Assembly: GCF_006716445.1 (NCBI RefSeq)
Contig: NZ_VFPA01000002.1
Coordinates: forward strand, 62,001 to 126,000
Length of the DNA: 64,000 bases
Source of the DNA: Pseudonocardia kunmingensis
GTDB taxonomy: Bacteria > Actinomycetota > Actinomycetes > Mycobacteriales > Pseudonocardiaceae
Direction: 5' to 3'
Below the pieces are notes generated by a model. The model did no database searches. It had not been told where the DNA came from and saw only the letters and a list, made by a program, of their open reading frames with translations. Shown one piece after another: positions 8,097 through 15,864 of this stretch. The stretch's first letter is position 1. Every line of letters starts with the position of its first letter. Both the position numbers and the translations under genes were made by a program.

Positions 8097-8492
8097 ATGC
8101 CGGTCCTCGGGGTCCACCTCGTCGAGGGGATGCACACCCCCGCTCAGCACGCCGAACTGCTCGTCGCCATGAGCACCCGGTACGCGGAGGTGACCGAGGT
8201 GCCGCTGGAGCGCGTGCGCGCTCACATCACGCTGCACCGGCCCCAGCTGTGGGCCAACGGTGGCATCCCCGCCGACGGCCGGTCGGCCCCCTACTTCACG
8301 GCAGCGGTCTTCGCCGACCGCCCGGCGGAGGCGCGCCGCAGGTTGCTGGGCGCGCTCACCGACCTCGTCGTGGACGTGCTGGGCGTCGACCGCAGGCTGG
8401 TGCACGGCGAGGTCGTCCCCGTGCGCCCGGAGGACTGGGTCGTCGGTGGCACGTCCGCGGGCGCGGCCCGCCGCGTCCTCGGAGCGCGCTGA
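8097..8492 (+). CDS. Tautomerase-superfamily protein
   Basis: A 131-residue protein of the tautomerase/MIF fold (4-oxalocrotonate tautomerase relatives), which use an N-terminal proline as catalytic base. That fixes the start: the ATG at 8097 gives MPVLGVHLVEG, with Pro1 exposed after Met removal, whereas the GTG at 8091 would bury it. The promoter agrees: TACGGT at 8085-8090 lies six bases before the ATG, fitting a leaderless mRNA. The C-terminal half has HGEVVPVRPEDWVVGG, like other members. The substrate is unknown, and neighbours give no pathway. Confidence 0.8.
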   Translation: MPVLGVHLVEGMHTPAQHAELLVAMSTRYAEVTEVPLERVRAHITLHRPQLWANGGIPADGRSAPYFTAAVFADRPAEARRRLLGALTDLVVDVLGVDRRLVHGEVVPVRPEDWVVGGTSAGAARRVLGAR

Positions 8493-8619
8493 GGAACGTC
8501 GAACGGGACGGGCCGGGCCCTGGAGCCCGGCGCGGAGGGGCTGCCGTTCGTCGCGCGGGTCCCGGACGGGGCCCTTTCCGGGCCGCGGGCCGTGGCCCCG
8601 CGGTGGTAGGCATCGCGCC

Positions 8620-9567
8620 GTGGGAACGATGCGCGTGATCACCCAGCTGTCGACCGGCGGGCCGGAGGTGCTCGAGCTCGGCGAGAGGGACATCCCTGAG
8701 CCCCTGCCCACCGAGATCCGGGTGCGCGTCGCGGCCGCCGGGGTGAACCCGGTGGACTGGAAGACGCGGGCCGGCGCGGGGATGGCCGCGGTGCTCGGGC
8801 CGCCGCCGTTCACCGTCGGCTGGGACGTCGCCGGCACGGTCGACGCCGTCGGCGCGGGCGTCACCCGCTTCTCCGTGGGCGACGCCGTGTTCGGGATGCC
8901 GTGGTTCCCCCGGCAGGCGGGCGCCTACGCCGAGTTCGTCACCGGGCCGTCGCGCCACTTCGCGCACCGCCCGGCGGGGCTCTCGGAGGTGGAGGCGGCG
9001 GGCCTGCCGCTGGCCGGGCTCACGGCCTGGCAGTGCCTGGTCGACATCGCCGCGGTGGAGCCGGGGCAGCGGGTGCTCGTCCACGCCGCAGCGGGCGGCG
9101 TGGGGCACCTGGCCGTGCAGATCGCCAAGGCCCGGGGCGCGTACGTCATCGGCACCGCGTCGGCGGGCAAGCACCACCTCCTCCACGACCTCGGCATCGA
9201 CGAGGCGATCGACTACCGCGCGGAGGCGTTCGAGAAGGCGATCGAGCCGGTCGACCTGGTGCTCGACCTCATCGGCGGGGACGTCGCGGTCCGCTCGCTC
9301 GACGTCCTGCACCCCGACGGCAGGCTGATCTGCCTGCCATCGGCGGCCGCCACCGACGCGCTCGCCGCCGCGGCCGAGCGCGGGTTCCGGGCCACCGCGA
9401 TGCTCGTCGAACCCGACGGCGACGACCTCGAGGAGCTCGCCCACCTCGTCGAGGACCGCAGGCTGCGCGTCCTCGTGGCCGAGACCTTCCCCCTGGAACG
9501 GGCCTCGCACGCCCACCGCGCCGGGGAGCTGGGGCGCACGGCGGGCAAGCTCGTGCTCACCGTCTAG
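8620..9567 (+). CDS. Zinc-independent quinone oxidoreductase-like (MDR) protein
   Basis: A 315-residue medium-chain dehydrogenase/reductase. The GroES-like N-terminal half (residues 30-120, with AAAGVNPVDWKTR and GWDVAGTVDAVG) is followed by a Rossmann fold with the nucleotide motif HAAAGGVGHLAVQIAK near 155-170. Structural and catalytic zinc cysteines are absent, as in the NADPH:quinone reductase branch. TAGGCA at 8607-8612 lies 7 nt before the GTG at 8620, suggesting a leaderless start there; the ATG at 8629 is the alternative. Likely reduces quinones or enones with NADPH; the physiological substrate is unknown. Confidence 0.87.
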   Translation: MGTMRVITQLSTGGPEVLELGERDIPEPLPTEIRVRVAAAGVNPVDWKTRAGAGMAAVLGPPPFTVGWDVAGTVDAVGAGVTRFSVGDAVFGMPWFPRQAGAYAEFVTGPSRHFAHRPAGLSEVEAAGLPLAGLTAWQCLVDIAAVEPGQRVLVHAAAGGVGHLAVQIAKARGAYVIGTASAGKHHLLHDLGIDEAIDYRAEAFEKAIEPVDLVLDLIGGDVAVRSLDVLHPDGRLICLPSAAATDALAAAAERGFRATAMLVEPDGDDLEELAHLVEDRRLRVLVAETFPLERASHAHRAGELGRTAGKLVLTV

Positions 9568-9593
9568 CGCCGCGGCGGAAGCGGGACTCGCAC

Positions 9594-9642
9594 GACGAAC
9601 GGCACTCTCGTCTGCTAGGTACCGACGAAAGTGCCGTTCGTC
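9594..9642. terminator. Dispersed 49-bp inverted repeat, copy A
   Basis: Arms GACGAACGGCACTCTCGTC (9594-9612) and GACGAAAGTGCCGTTCGTC (9624-9642) surround an 11-nt loop containing TAGGTACC. One arm mismatch. It lies between the convergent oxidoreductase and capA genes and belongs to a five-member family in this window (25539, 37085, 54887, 60815). Most likely a bidirectional terminator. Confidence 0.75.
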
Positions 9643-9659
9643 GGCGGGGCGCCTGCCGC

Positions 9660-10655
9660 CTAGCGCTCGGAGTCGCAGGTGCGGGCCTCCGTCAACTCCG
9701 GGTGGCCTGGTGAGACGATCTCGGCGGGGAGCAGGCAGGCGCGCACCGCGCCGTCGGGCTCCACGACGAACCGCGCCACGGCCGTCCGCGCCGACGCCGC
9801 CGACAACCGCGGCCAGACGAAGTTGCCCAGCCCCCACGCGATCGGCCGCTCGCGGTAGGTCCCGAGGGTGCCGAGCCGGTGCTGGTGGTGGCCGAAGATC
9901 CCGTCCGCGCCCGCGTCGATCATGGCCTCGGCGCGGCGGACGTCGTCGGCCCGCGGCTCGGTGTCCAGCTCCATGCCCCAGTGGATCGTCACGAACACCA
10001 GGTCGGCCACGGCGTCGGCGGCGCGGACCGCGGCGACCATCCGCTCGGTGTCGTCACCTGCGGCGACGCCGGGGGAGTCCGGGGTGGCCGCCCAGTCGGG
10101 GTCGACGAGGACGTCGCTGAACCCGAGCACGGCGATGCGCCACCCGCGCCGCTCGAGGACGGCGGGCACGTGGGCGGCGTCCCGGTCGGCGCCGGTGCCG
10201 ACCGGTGCGATGCCGGCGTCGCGGACGTGGCGGATCGAGTCGAGCAGGGCCTCGTGCCCGAAGTCGAGGGAGTGGTTGTTGGCGAGGTTCGCGACGTCGA
10301 CGCCCGCGTCGTACGCGGCCGGCAGGGCGGCGGGGTCGCAGCGGAAGTTGAACGCCTGCGGCGCGATCGTGCCGCGCGTCGAGACCGGGCACTCCAGGTT
10401 GACGATCGTCAGGTCGTCGGTGGCGAACAGCCCGTCCAGCCCGGACCACGCGTGGGCGTACCCGTGCTCGGCCAGGGCGGGGACGTAGTCCGGGTCGAGG
10501 CTGACGTCCCCGGCGCCGTGCACGACGAGCCGTTCCCGCGCGGGTGGCGCCGCCACCTCCGCCTCCACGTCGGCAGGCGCCGGCGCCACCGGTGTCGCGC
10601 ACGCCGCGAGCAGCAGGGCCGGCACCGCGACCGTCACGAGCTCCCGGACCCCCAT
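9660..10655 (-). CDS. CapA-family lipoprotein (poly-gamma-glutamate capsule biosynthesis-like)
   Basis: A 331-residue protein with an N-terminal lipoprotein signal (LLLAACA, Cys about residue 18) and a metallophosphoesterase-like CapA domain. Visible family motifs are GAGDVSLD (residues 47-54), NLECPVS, NLANNHSLDFG and FGHHQHRL; these Asp, Asn and His residues correspond to metal-binding positions of the calcineurin-like fold. CapA/PgsA proteins assist polyglutamate export in Bacillus, but most actinobacterial members stand alone without capB or capC, as here, so the true substrate is unknown. The start is the ATG at 10655. It lies downstream of the two-component genes on the same strand with a 50-bp gap, so read-through is possible. 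Confidence 0.85.
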   Translation of the reverse strand: MGVRELVTVAVPALLLAACATPVAPAPADVEAEVAAPPARERLVVHGAGDVSLDPDYVPALAEHGYAHAWSGLDGLFATDDLTIVNLECPVSTRGTIAPQAFNFRCDPAALPAAYDAGVDVANLANNHSLDFGHEALLDSIRHVRDAGIAPVGTGADRDAAHVPAVLERRGWRIAVLGFSDVLVDPDWAATPDSPGVAAGDDTERMVAAVRAADAVADLVFVTIHWGMELDTEPRADDVRRAEAMIDAGADGIFGHHQHRLGTLGTYRERPIAWGLGNFVWPRLSAASARTAVARFVVEPDGAVRACLLPAEIVSPGHPELTEARTCDSER

Positions 10656-10705
10656 GTCCGTCTGTCGGCGGGAGGCGTGGGCCCGTTTCCGCGGGACGCG
10701 GTAGA

Positions 10706-12013
10706 TCACCGGACCGGGATCACCGCGCGCAGCAGCGCTCCGGGAGCCGCGTCCGCCACCACGATGGTGCCCCCGTGGTGTGCGGCGATGTCGCGGGCGA
10801 TGGGCAGCCCGAGCCCGGAGCCGCCGGCGTCGCGGGCCCGCGCCTCGTCGAGCCGGGTGAACCGGTCGAAGACCGCCTCGCGGTGCTCTGCGGGGATGCC
10901 CGGACCGTCGTCGGCCACCTCGAGGACGGCCTCCCCGGCCCGCTCCCGCAGCCCGACCACCACCGTGGTGGCGGCGTGGCGCACCGCGTTGTCCACGAGG
11001 TTGGCCACCAGGCGACGCAGCTGCTCGCCGGACCCGTGCACGAGCGTCCCGGGCTCGATCCGCATCTCCACGCGGACGTCGGTGCGTGGCCGGGTGCGCA
11101 TCGCCTCCTCCGCGGCGACCTGCCCGAGCTCCACCTCCTCGTGCTCGGGCGGTGCGCCCGCGTCCAGCCGGGCGAGCAGCAGCAGGTCCGTGGTGAGGCG
11201 CTGGATGCGCTCGACGTCCGTGAGCGCCTCGGCCGTGAGCGGCTGCGGCGGGGCGATCTCCAGGCGGGTGCGCAGCACCGCGAGCGGGCTGCGCAGCTCG
11301 TGGGCGGCGTCCGCCACGAACCTGCGGTGCCGTCCGACGGCCTGTTCGAGCCGGTCGAGGGTCCGGTTGGTGGTCTGCGCGAGCCGCGTGACCTCGTCCC
11401 GGGCCCGCGGCACGGGCACCCGGCGGTGCAGGTCGGTGGCGGTGATGTCGGCGAGCTCGCGGCGGATCGCCGAGACCGGGGCCAGCGCGCGACCGACCGC
11501 GAGCCACGTGAGGCCCGCGACCAGCAGGAGCAGGGCGGGGACGCCCGGGAGCAGCACCGCGCGGAGGGTCTCGAGCGCGGCGGCGGCCGGTTGCAGCGAG
11601 GCCCGCGCCTGCACGAGGACGTCCCCGGCCTCGGTGCGCACCGGCAGGGTGGCCACGGCGAACGCCCCGGGGGCCGGGGCGGCCGCCTCCACCGGCACGG
11701 CGGGTTCCACGACCCGGGTGATGTCCAGGCCCTCGACCGGCGGGACCGTCGGAGCCGGCCGGACGACGACGTCGGGCGCGAGCCGGCTGCCCCACGCCGT
11801 CTCGCCGTCGGCGCGCATGAAGCGCGGTTCGGCGGCGTCCAGCAGGTCGGCGGCCACTGTGGCCCGCCGCTGCGCCTCCACGGCCGCACTCTCCTCGAGG
11901 CTGTCGGTGAGCACGCCGACGAGCACCGCGGAGGCGACGCCGAGGGCCGCCGCGACGATCGCGGTGGCCGCGAGGGTCGCCCGGAGCCGGACCGACAGGC
12001 GGCGCGGCGTCAC
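10706..12013 (-). CDS. Two-component sensor histidine kinase
   Basis: A 435-residue membrane sensor. TM1 spans about residues 12-36; an extracytoplasmic domain of about 110 residues is rich in Pro/Ala; TM2 spans about 153-175; a HAMP region runs about 176-228. The H-box AHELRSPLAVLR follows (phosphoacceptor His238), then an ATPase domain with NLVDNAVRHA, DDGPGIP and GSGLGLPIA. The GTG start at 12013 overlaps the regulator stop (GTGA), and a GGAGG site lies seven bases upstream. The signal sensed is unknown. It forms an operon with the response regulator; the divergent small secreted protein gene at 12806 is the best candidate target. Confidence 0.93.
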   Translation of the reverse strand: MTPRRLSVRLRATLAATAIVAAALGVASAVLVGVLTDSLEESAAVEAQRRATVAADLLDAAEPRFMRADGETAWGSRLAPDVVVRPAPTVPPVEGLDITRVVEPAVPVEAAAPAPGAFAVATLPVRTEAGDVLVQARASLQPAAAALETLRAVLLPGVPALLLLVAGLTWLAVGRALAPVSAIRRELADITATDLHRRVPVPRARDEVTRLAQTTNRTLDRLEQAVGRHRRFVADAAHELRSPLAVLRTRLEIAPPQPLTAEALTDVERIQRLTTDLLLLARLDAGAPPEHEEVELGQVAAEEAMRTRPRTDVRVEMRIEPGTLVHGSGEQLRRLVANLVDNAVRHAATTVVVGLRERAGEAVLEVADDGPGIPAEHREAVFDRFTRLDEARARDAGGSGLGLPIARDIAAHHGGTIVVADAAPGALLRAVIPVR

Positions 12014-12684
12014 GGCGTCGCCTCCAGCCGGTAGCCCGCCCCGCGGACGGTCACCAGCGACGTCCGGCCGAACGGCGCGTCGATCTTGCGGCGCAGCGCG
12101 CTCACGTAGACCTCGACGATGTTCGGGTCGCCGTCGTAGGCGAAGTCCCACGCCTGCGCGAGCAGTTCGCGCTTGGACACGACCTCGCCGGGGCGGCGGG
12201 CGAGGCCGTGCAGCACGGCGAACTCCTTCGGGGTGAGCGCGATGTCCACGTCGCCGCGCCGGCACCGCAGCCCGGCCGGGTCCAGGCACAGGTCGCCCAC
12301 CGTGATCGACACCGGGCGGGCCGTGCCGCCGCGGCGCACCAGCGCGCGCAACCGGGCCAGCAGCACCACGTAGGAGAACGGCTTGGACAGGTAGTCGTCG
12401 GCGCCGGTGTCGAGCGCCTCGGCCTCGTCGTGCACGCCGTCCTTGGCGGTCAGCATCAGGATCGGGGTCCAGTTCCCCGCCGCCCGCAGGGCCGCGCAGA
12501 GCGCGTAGCCGTTCAGCCGGGGCAGCATCACATCGAGGACGATCACGTCGTAGGCGTTCTCGGTGGCGAGCCACAGCCCGTCCCGCCCGTCGTGCGCGAC
12601 GTCCACGGCGAACCCCTCGCCCGCGAGCCCGCCCGCGAGCACGTCGGTCAGCCGTCGCTCGTCCTCCACCAGCAGCATCCGCAC
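12010..12684 (-). CDS. OmpR-family response regulator
   Basis: A 224-residue protein with an N-terminal receiver domain (phosphoacceptor Asp51 in VIVLDVMLP, acidic pair at Glu7-Asp8, Thr in LMLTAKD, Lys in SKPF) and a C-terminal winged helix (ALTPKEFAVLHGLARRPG, then VYVSALRRKI and VRGAGYRLE). The start is the GTG at 12684 (VRMLLVEDE); the ATG at 12678 is also possible. It is translationally coupled to the kinase. Direct repeats spaced 11 bp lie 46-71 bp upstream and fit autoregulation by an OmpR-type dimer. Confidence 0.94.
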   Translation of the reverse strand: MRMLLVEDERRLTDVLAGGLAGEGFAVDVAHDGRDGLWLATENAYDVIVLDVMLPRLNGYALCAALRAAGNWTPILMLTAKDGVHDEAEALDTGADDYLSKPFSYVVLLARLRALVRRGGTARPVSITVGDLCLDPAGLRCRRGDVDIALTPKEFAVLHGLARRPGEVVSKRELLAQAWDFAYDGDPNIVEVYVSALRRKIDAPFGRTSLVTVRGAGYRLEATP

Positions 12685-12729
12685 GGCGAGCAGTCTCGCG
12701 CCCACGCCTGAGGCGAACCTGAAGACGCG

Positions 12730-12755
12730 TTCGGGCTCCTTCAGCCCCGGTTCAG
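12730..12755. promoter_or_regulatory. Direct repeats, candidate OmpR-type regulator site
   Basis: TTCAG at 12740-12744 and at 12751-12755 are exactly 11 bp apart, with a degenerate third copy (TTCGG) at about 12730. Head-to-tail repeats with about one helical turn spacing are typical for OmpR/PhoB regulators. The site lies between the divergent response-regulator and secreted-protein genes and could control both. Confidence 0.45.
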
Positions 12756-12805
12756 CCCGGCCCCGACAGGCTCCGCCCGTTCTGTCCGACGAATGGAGGA
12801 AGATC

Positions 12806-13180
12806 ATGCGGATGCGCAGCATCGGAGCCGCCGTGGTGGTGGCCGCGGCCCTCTCGGTCACGCTGACGGGCGCGGCGAGCGCGGGGGAGCCCGACCACGA
12901 CGCCGACGATCGCGCCGCCGACGCCGTCGTGGTCGTGCGCTGCGAGGACGGCGAGGTCGTGCGCCGCGCGCCCACCGAGGACGAGCGGAGGTGGATGCGG
13001 ACACGGGTGCTGCCGGCCGAACCCGCCCGGCCCACGGTGCCCGTGCGACCCGCCGAGCCCGCTTGGACCGTGCCCGAGCACGGCGCGTGGGTGGAGGCAG
13101 GCCCGCAGGGGCCGGTGCGCGTCGTTCCCGCCGAGCCGGGGGAGCCGGCCCCGGTGGAGTGCATGCCGGCCCGGCCCTGA
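12806..13180 (+). CDS. Small secreted Pro/Glu/Ala-rich protein
   Basis: A 124-residue protein with a Sec signal peptide (MRMRSIGAAVVVAAALSVTL, probable cleavage after AASA near residue 26). The mature part is acidic at first (EPDHDADDRAAD) and then Pro-rich (repeats of AEPARPT / PAEPAW). Two cysteines (VRCEDG and VECMPA) may form a disulfide. No known domain. The start is the ATG at 12806 with a GGAGGAAG site. It is transcribed away from the two-component operon with 121 bp between starts, so the system probably controls it. Function unknown. Confidence 0.7.
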   Translation: MRMRSIGAAVVVAAALSVTLTGAASAGEPDHDADDRAADAVVVVRCEDGEVVRRAPTEDERRWMRTRVLPAEPARPTVPVRPAEPAWTVPEHGAWVEAGPQGPVRVVPAEPGEPAPVECMPARP

Positions 13181-13181
13181 C

Positions 13182-13229
13182 CCGCGGTCGTGCGGTGCCC
13201 GGTCGGGGGCGGCACCGCACGACCCGCGG
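13182..13229. terminator. Strong GC hairpin between convergent genes
   Basis: CCGCGGTCGTGCGGTGCC (13182-13199) pairs with GGCACCGCACGACCCGCGG (13211-13229) with a single bulged base and an 11-nt loop. It begins directly after the secreted-protein stop and ends at the stop of the leftward coiled-coil gene, so it can terminate both. Confidence 0.75.
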
Positions 13230-14423
13230 TCAGGTGCGCCTGCGGACCTGCGCCACCACCTCGCGCACCCGCTGGCGGATGCCCCGCAGCTCGGTGAGGT
13301 AGAGCCAGTAGTCGGGGTGGACGCCGGCCAGGCGGTCCCGGGCGTTGTCCAGCCGCACCGACTGGGCGTCGAGGATCGGGCCGAACTCGCTGACGAGCCC
13401 GCGGTCCACGACGAGGCGCTGCGCGTCGCGCAGCACGAAGCGGGTGTCGGCGGCGTGCCGGGAGGGGTCGGCGCGCACGTCGCGCAGCGCGGCGAGCCGG
13501 TCGGTGACCGCCTCGTGCCGGTCCTCGGCGCGGGAGAGCGCGGAACGGGCGGCGGTCACCGCGTCCGACGCGGCGTCCCAGTCCCCGGAGTCGGCGTGGC
13601 GCCGCGCGTCGGCCAACGCGCGCTCCGCGGCGGTGATGGCGTCGCGCGCCGCGGCCTCGGCGCCGGTCAGGTCGCGCGAGCACGGTTCGGAGAACTCCCG
13701 GCGCAGCGCCGACATCGCGGGCTCGATCCGTTCGGCCTTCGTCGTGGCCGCCGATCGGCGGGTCGCGATGCTGCTCAACGCGGAGCGCACCTGCGCCGCG
13801 GTCTGCGGGGCCTCGGCGGCGAGGGCGGCGGCCGAGCGGGCGATCTCGAGGGTGCGCCGCGCCGCGTCGCGCCGCTCGCGCAGCCCCGCGCCGACGGCGT
13901 CGAGAGCGGCCGCGCTGCGCTCGGCCTCCGCGAGCCGGTCCTCGGCGCGCCGGGAGCGGACGCCCGAGGTGGCGGCCTCCTCGACGGCGGCGCGGGCGGA
14001 GACGAGCGCTGTCCTGGCCTCCTGCACGGTGCGCGGCAGCGTCGTGAGGGCGTACGCGGCCGCGTCGAGCGTGCGCGAGTGCGCCGCGTGGAACCGGCGG
14101 ATCGTCTCCCGGGCCCGCTCGATCTCGCGCAGTGCCTTCTCGTCGGCCTCGCGGGCCCCGCGGACCGGCGCGCTCCCGTCGAGCGGGTGCTCCTGCGTGG
14201 CGGTCAGGTAGGCGTTCGTGGCGCTGTCCCCGGCCGCCGCCACCTCGGCCCACTCGCGGGCGAGCCGGCGGTCGCCGCCGCCCAGCTCCGTGGCGGCCCG
14301 CACCGCGTCGGCGACGGCGCGCTGCTCGTCGTCGAGGGCGAGGAAACCCTGCGTGGCCGCGTTGCGGGCGGCCTGGACGCGTTCGTCGGGGAGCTCTCCT
14401 CCACGCTCGGACCTGCGGAACAC
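13230..14423 (-). CDS. Predicted long coiled-coil protein, function unknown
   Basis: A 397-residue cytoplasmic protein made almost wholly of charged Ala/Arg/Glu helices (for example ALRDVRADPSRHAADTRF and AEDRLAEAERSAAALDAV). Only the last 60 residues look different (GVHPDYWLYLTELRGIRQRV). No signal peptide, membrane helix or catalytic motif is seen. The GTG at 14423 is chosen because GAGGGGAG lies a few bases upstream; the frame is open to 14555 but that part is a Cys/Pro-rich non-homologous leader. It may be a cytoskeletal or scaffold-like protein. I do not recognise a family. It diverges from the M23 peptidase gene across a 520-bp gap. Confidence 0.7.
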   Translation of the reverse strand: MFRRSERGGELPDERVQAARNAATQGFLALDDEQRAVADAVRAATELGGGDRRLAREWAEVAAAGDSATNAYLTATQEHPLDGSAPVRGAREADEKALREIERARETIRRFHAAHSRTLDAAAYALTTLPRTVQEARTALVSARAAVEEAATSGVRSRRAEDRLAEAERSAAALDAVGAGLRERRDAARRTLEIARSAAALAAEAPQTAAQVRSALSSIATRRSAATTKAERIEPAMSALRREFSEPCSRDLTGAEAAARDAITAAERALADARRHADSGDWDAASDAVTAARSALSRAEDRHEAVTDRLAALRDVRADPSRHAADTRFVLRDAQRLVVDRGLVSEFGPILDAQSVRLDNARDRLAGVHPDYWLYLTELRGIRQRVREVVAQVRRRT

Positions 14424-14943
14424 CTCGCTCCCCTCGTGCGCCGGCGCGCCAACCGTACCCGGACCGGCGGCCGGTGAGCAGGGGCTGCCACAGCGCGGCG
14501 TGACCGTGCTCGCGGTCTCTTGACGTGCGACGGATCCGCCGATCCTGATCACCACCGGGTTCCCGTCCGGCGCAGCGGACGCGACGACCGACGGCCGAGG
14601 ATGCTCCGTTCGCCGGTACCGCCCCCGTACCGGCGCGTGCCACTGGTACGCCGAGCGGGATCCGGCGGGGGACAGGACGTGGACGTGCGGTGAACGGCGT
14701 GCCGCTCGCCGGCGTCCCGGCTGGTGAGCGCGCAGCGTGCCGCTCGTCGCGCCGCCCGGTCCGGCGGCCTCAGTTCCCGCCGCGAGGGGCTTCCCCGCCG
14801 GCGGGCTGTGGTTAACGTTGCCCCCGGATCGATAACGACCCGGTCACAGACCGGACACGGACCGAACGCCCCCCGACGGTCCGCCCCGCACCCCCCGAGC
14901 GGGATGTCCGGCCGGGTCAGCAGGAGATCCGGAAGGAAAGGTC
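14424..14943. other. 520-bp divergent intergenic region, no gene seen
   Basis: No convincing coding sequence. The right third holds the M23 promoter and leader: TAACGT at 14813-14818 is a plausible -10 element, and GTTAACG (14811), GATAACG (14831) and GGTCACAG (14842) are related ATAACG/GTCACA-type repeats at intervals of 20 and 11 bp, like those bound by MtrA-type regulators that control cell-wall peptidases. The rest (14424-14800) is GC-rich without a recognisable element. Confidence 0.4.
14837..14918 (+). promoter_or_regulatory. Structured 5' leader (predicted three-way junction) of the M23 gene
   Basis: Nested complementary segments form a branched fold: outer stem GACCCGG 14837-14843 with CCGGGTC 14912-14918; stem CCGGACA 14851-14857 with TGTCCGG 14905-14911; and two hairpins inside, CGGACCG 14858-14864 with CGGTCCG 14877-14883, and CCCGC 14885-14889 with GCGGG 14899-14903. 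A 7-nt bulge TCACAGA separates the first two stems. The ribosome-binding region follows at once. It matches no riboswitch class that I can name. Confidence 0.5.
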
Positions 14944-15855
14944 GTGGCTCGGCACCGCTCCCCCCAGGGCCGGCGCGCGCACCTCGGGCCCCCGCTGTCC
15001 GCCGCCATGGCGGCAGCGGGGGTCGGTGGCGCCCACCGGTCGATCCCCGTCCCGCAGCTGACCTCGTCGCTGCCGGCCCGGTTCGTGGCCACCGCCGTCG
15101 TCGGCAGTGCGCTCGCGGCCACTGCACAGCACGCGCTCGCGGAGACCCTCCCCGACGCCGCGGACACCGCGGCGCTGCGGGTCGCCGTCGAGGAGATGAT
15201 CGGCACGTCGGCGCGGGCCGAGGTGGCCGACGTCGCGGACACCGTCATCGCACCCGCGGTCGCTCCGGTGCTGCCGGAGACGGCTGCCGTGGCCGACCTC
15301 CCCATGGCCGACGCGGCGTCGCTCGTCAAGGCGGCAGACCTGCAGCGCGCGGCCGCGGAGGCCGCGGAGGCCGCCGCAGCAGCCGCGGCCGAGGAGGCCG
15401 CCCGCGCCGCCGAGCAGGCCCGCCTCGCCGAGGAGGCCCGCGCGGCCGAGCAGGCGAAGGCCTCCGTCGGTGGCGCCGTGCAGATGGTCACGGGCCGCGT
15501 CACCTCCGGGTTCGGGTCGCGGTGGGGCCGGGCCCACCAGGGGCTGGACATCGCCGCTCCGATCGGCACGCCCATCCACGTCCCGCTCGCCGGCACCGTG
15601 ATCGACTCCGGCCCGGCGTCCGGCTTCGGCCAGTGGGTGCGGGTGCGGCACGGCGACGGCACCGTCACCGTCTACGGCCACATCAACCGCTCGCACGTCA
15701 AGAAGGGGCAGGAGGTGGCCGCGGGTGAGGTGATCGCCGAGGTCGGCAACCGCGGCCGCTCCACCGGCCCGCACCTGCACATCGAGGTCCACACCCCGGG
15801 CGGCAAGAAGATCAACCCGCGCCCCTGGCTGGACGAGCACGGCATCGTCTACTGA
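14944..15855 (+). CDS. Secreted M23-family peptidoglycan metallopeptidase
   Basis: A 303-residue cell-wall endopeptidase. It has a long N-terminal region with a hydrophobic stretch (FVATAVVGSALAATAQHALA, about residues 40-60) that probably acts as signal peptide, then an Ala/Glu coiled coil (about 130-175), then the M23 (LytM/gp37) domain. Zinc ligands are visible: His and Asp in HQGLDIAAP and the HxH of GPHLHIEV. The domain hydrolyses peptide cross-links. The start is the GTG at 14944 behind GGAAGGAAAGG. The coiled coil resembles EnvC/NlpD-like regulators. The gene follows a foldable leader RNA with possible MtrA-type repeats upstream. Confidence 0.9.
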   Translation: MARHRSPQGRRAHLGPPLSAAMAAAGVGGAHRSIPVPQLTSSLPARFVATAVVGSALAATAQHALAETLPDAADTAALRVAVEEMIGTSARAEVADVADTVIAPAVAPVLPETAAVADLPMADAASLVKAADLQRAAAEAAEAAAAAAAEEAARAAEQARLAEEARAAEQAKASVGGAVQMVTGRVTSGFGSRWGRAHQGLDIAAPIGTPIHVPLAGTVIDSGPASGFGQWVRVRHGDGTVTVYGHINRSHVKKGQEVAAGEVIAEVGNRGRSTGPHLHIEVHTPGGKKINPRPWLDEHGIVY

Positions 15856-15864
15856 CGCCCGCCG

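Noticed and set aside
14837..14943. c-di-AMP (ydaO-type) riboswitch in front of the M23 gene
   Set aside because: Such riboswitches often precede cell-wall hydrolase genes, but I could not find their conserved core here. The three-way junction fold is reported as unclassified instead.
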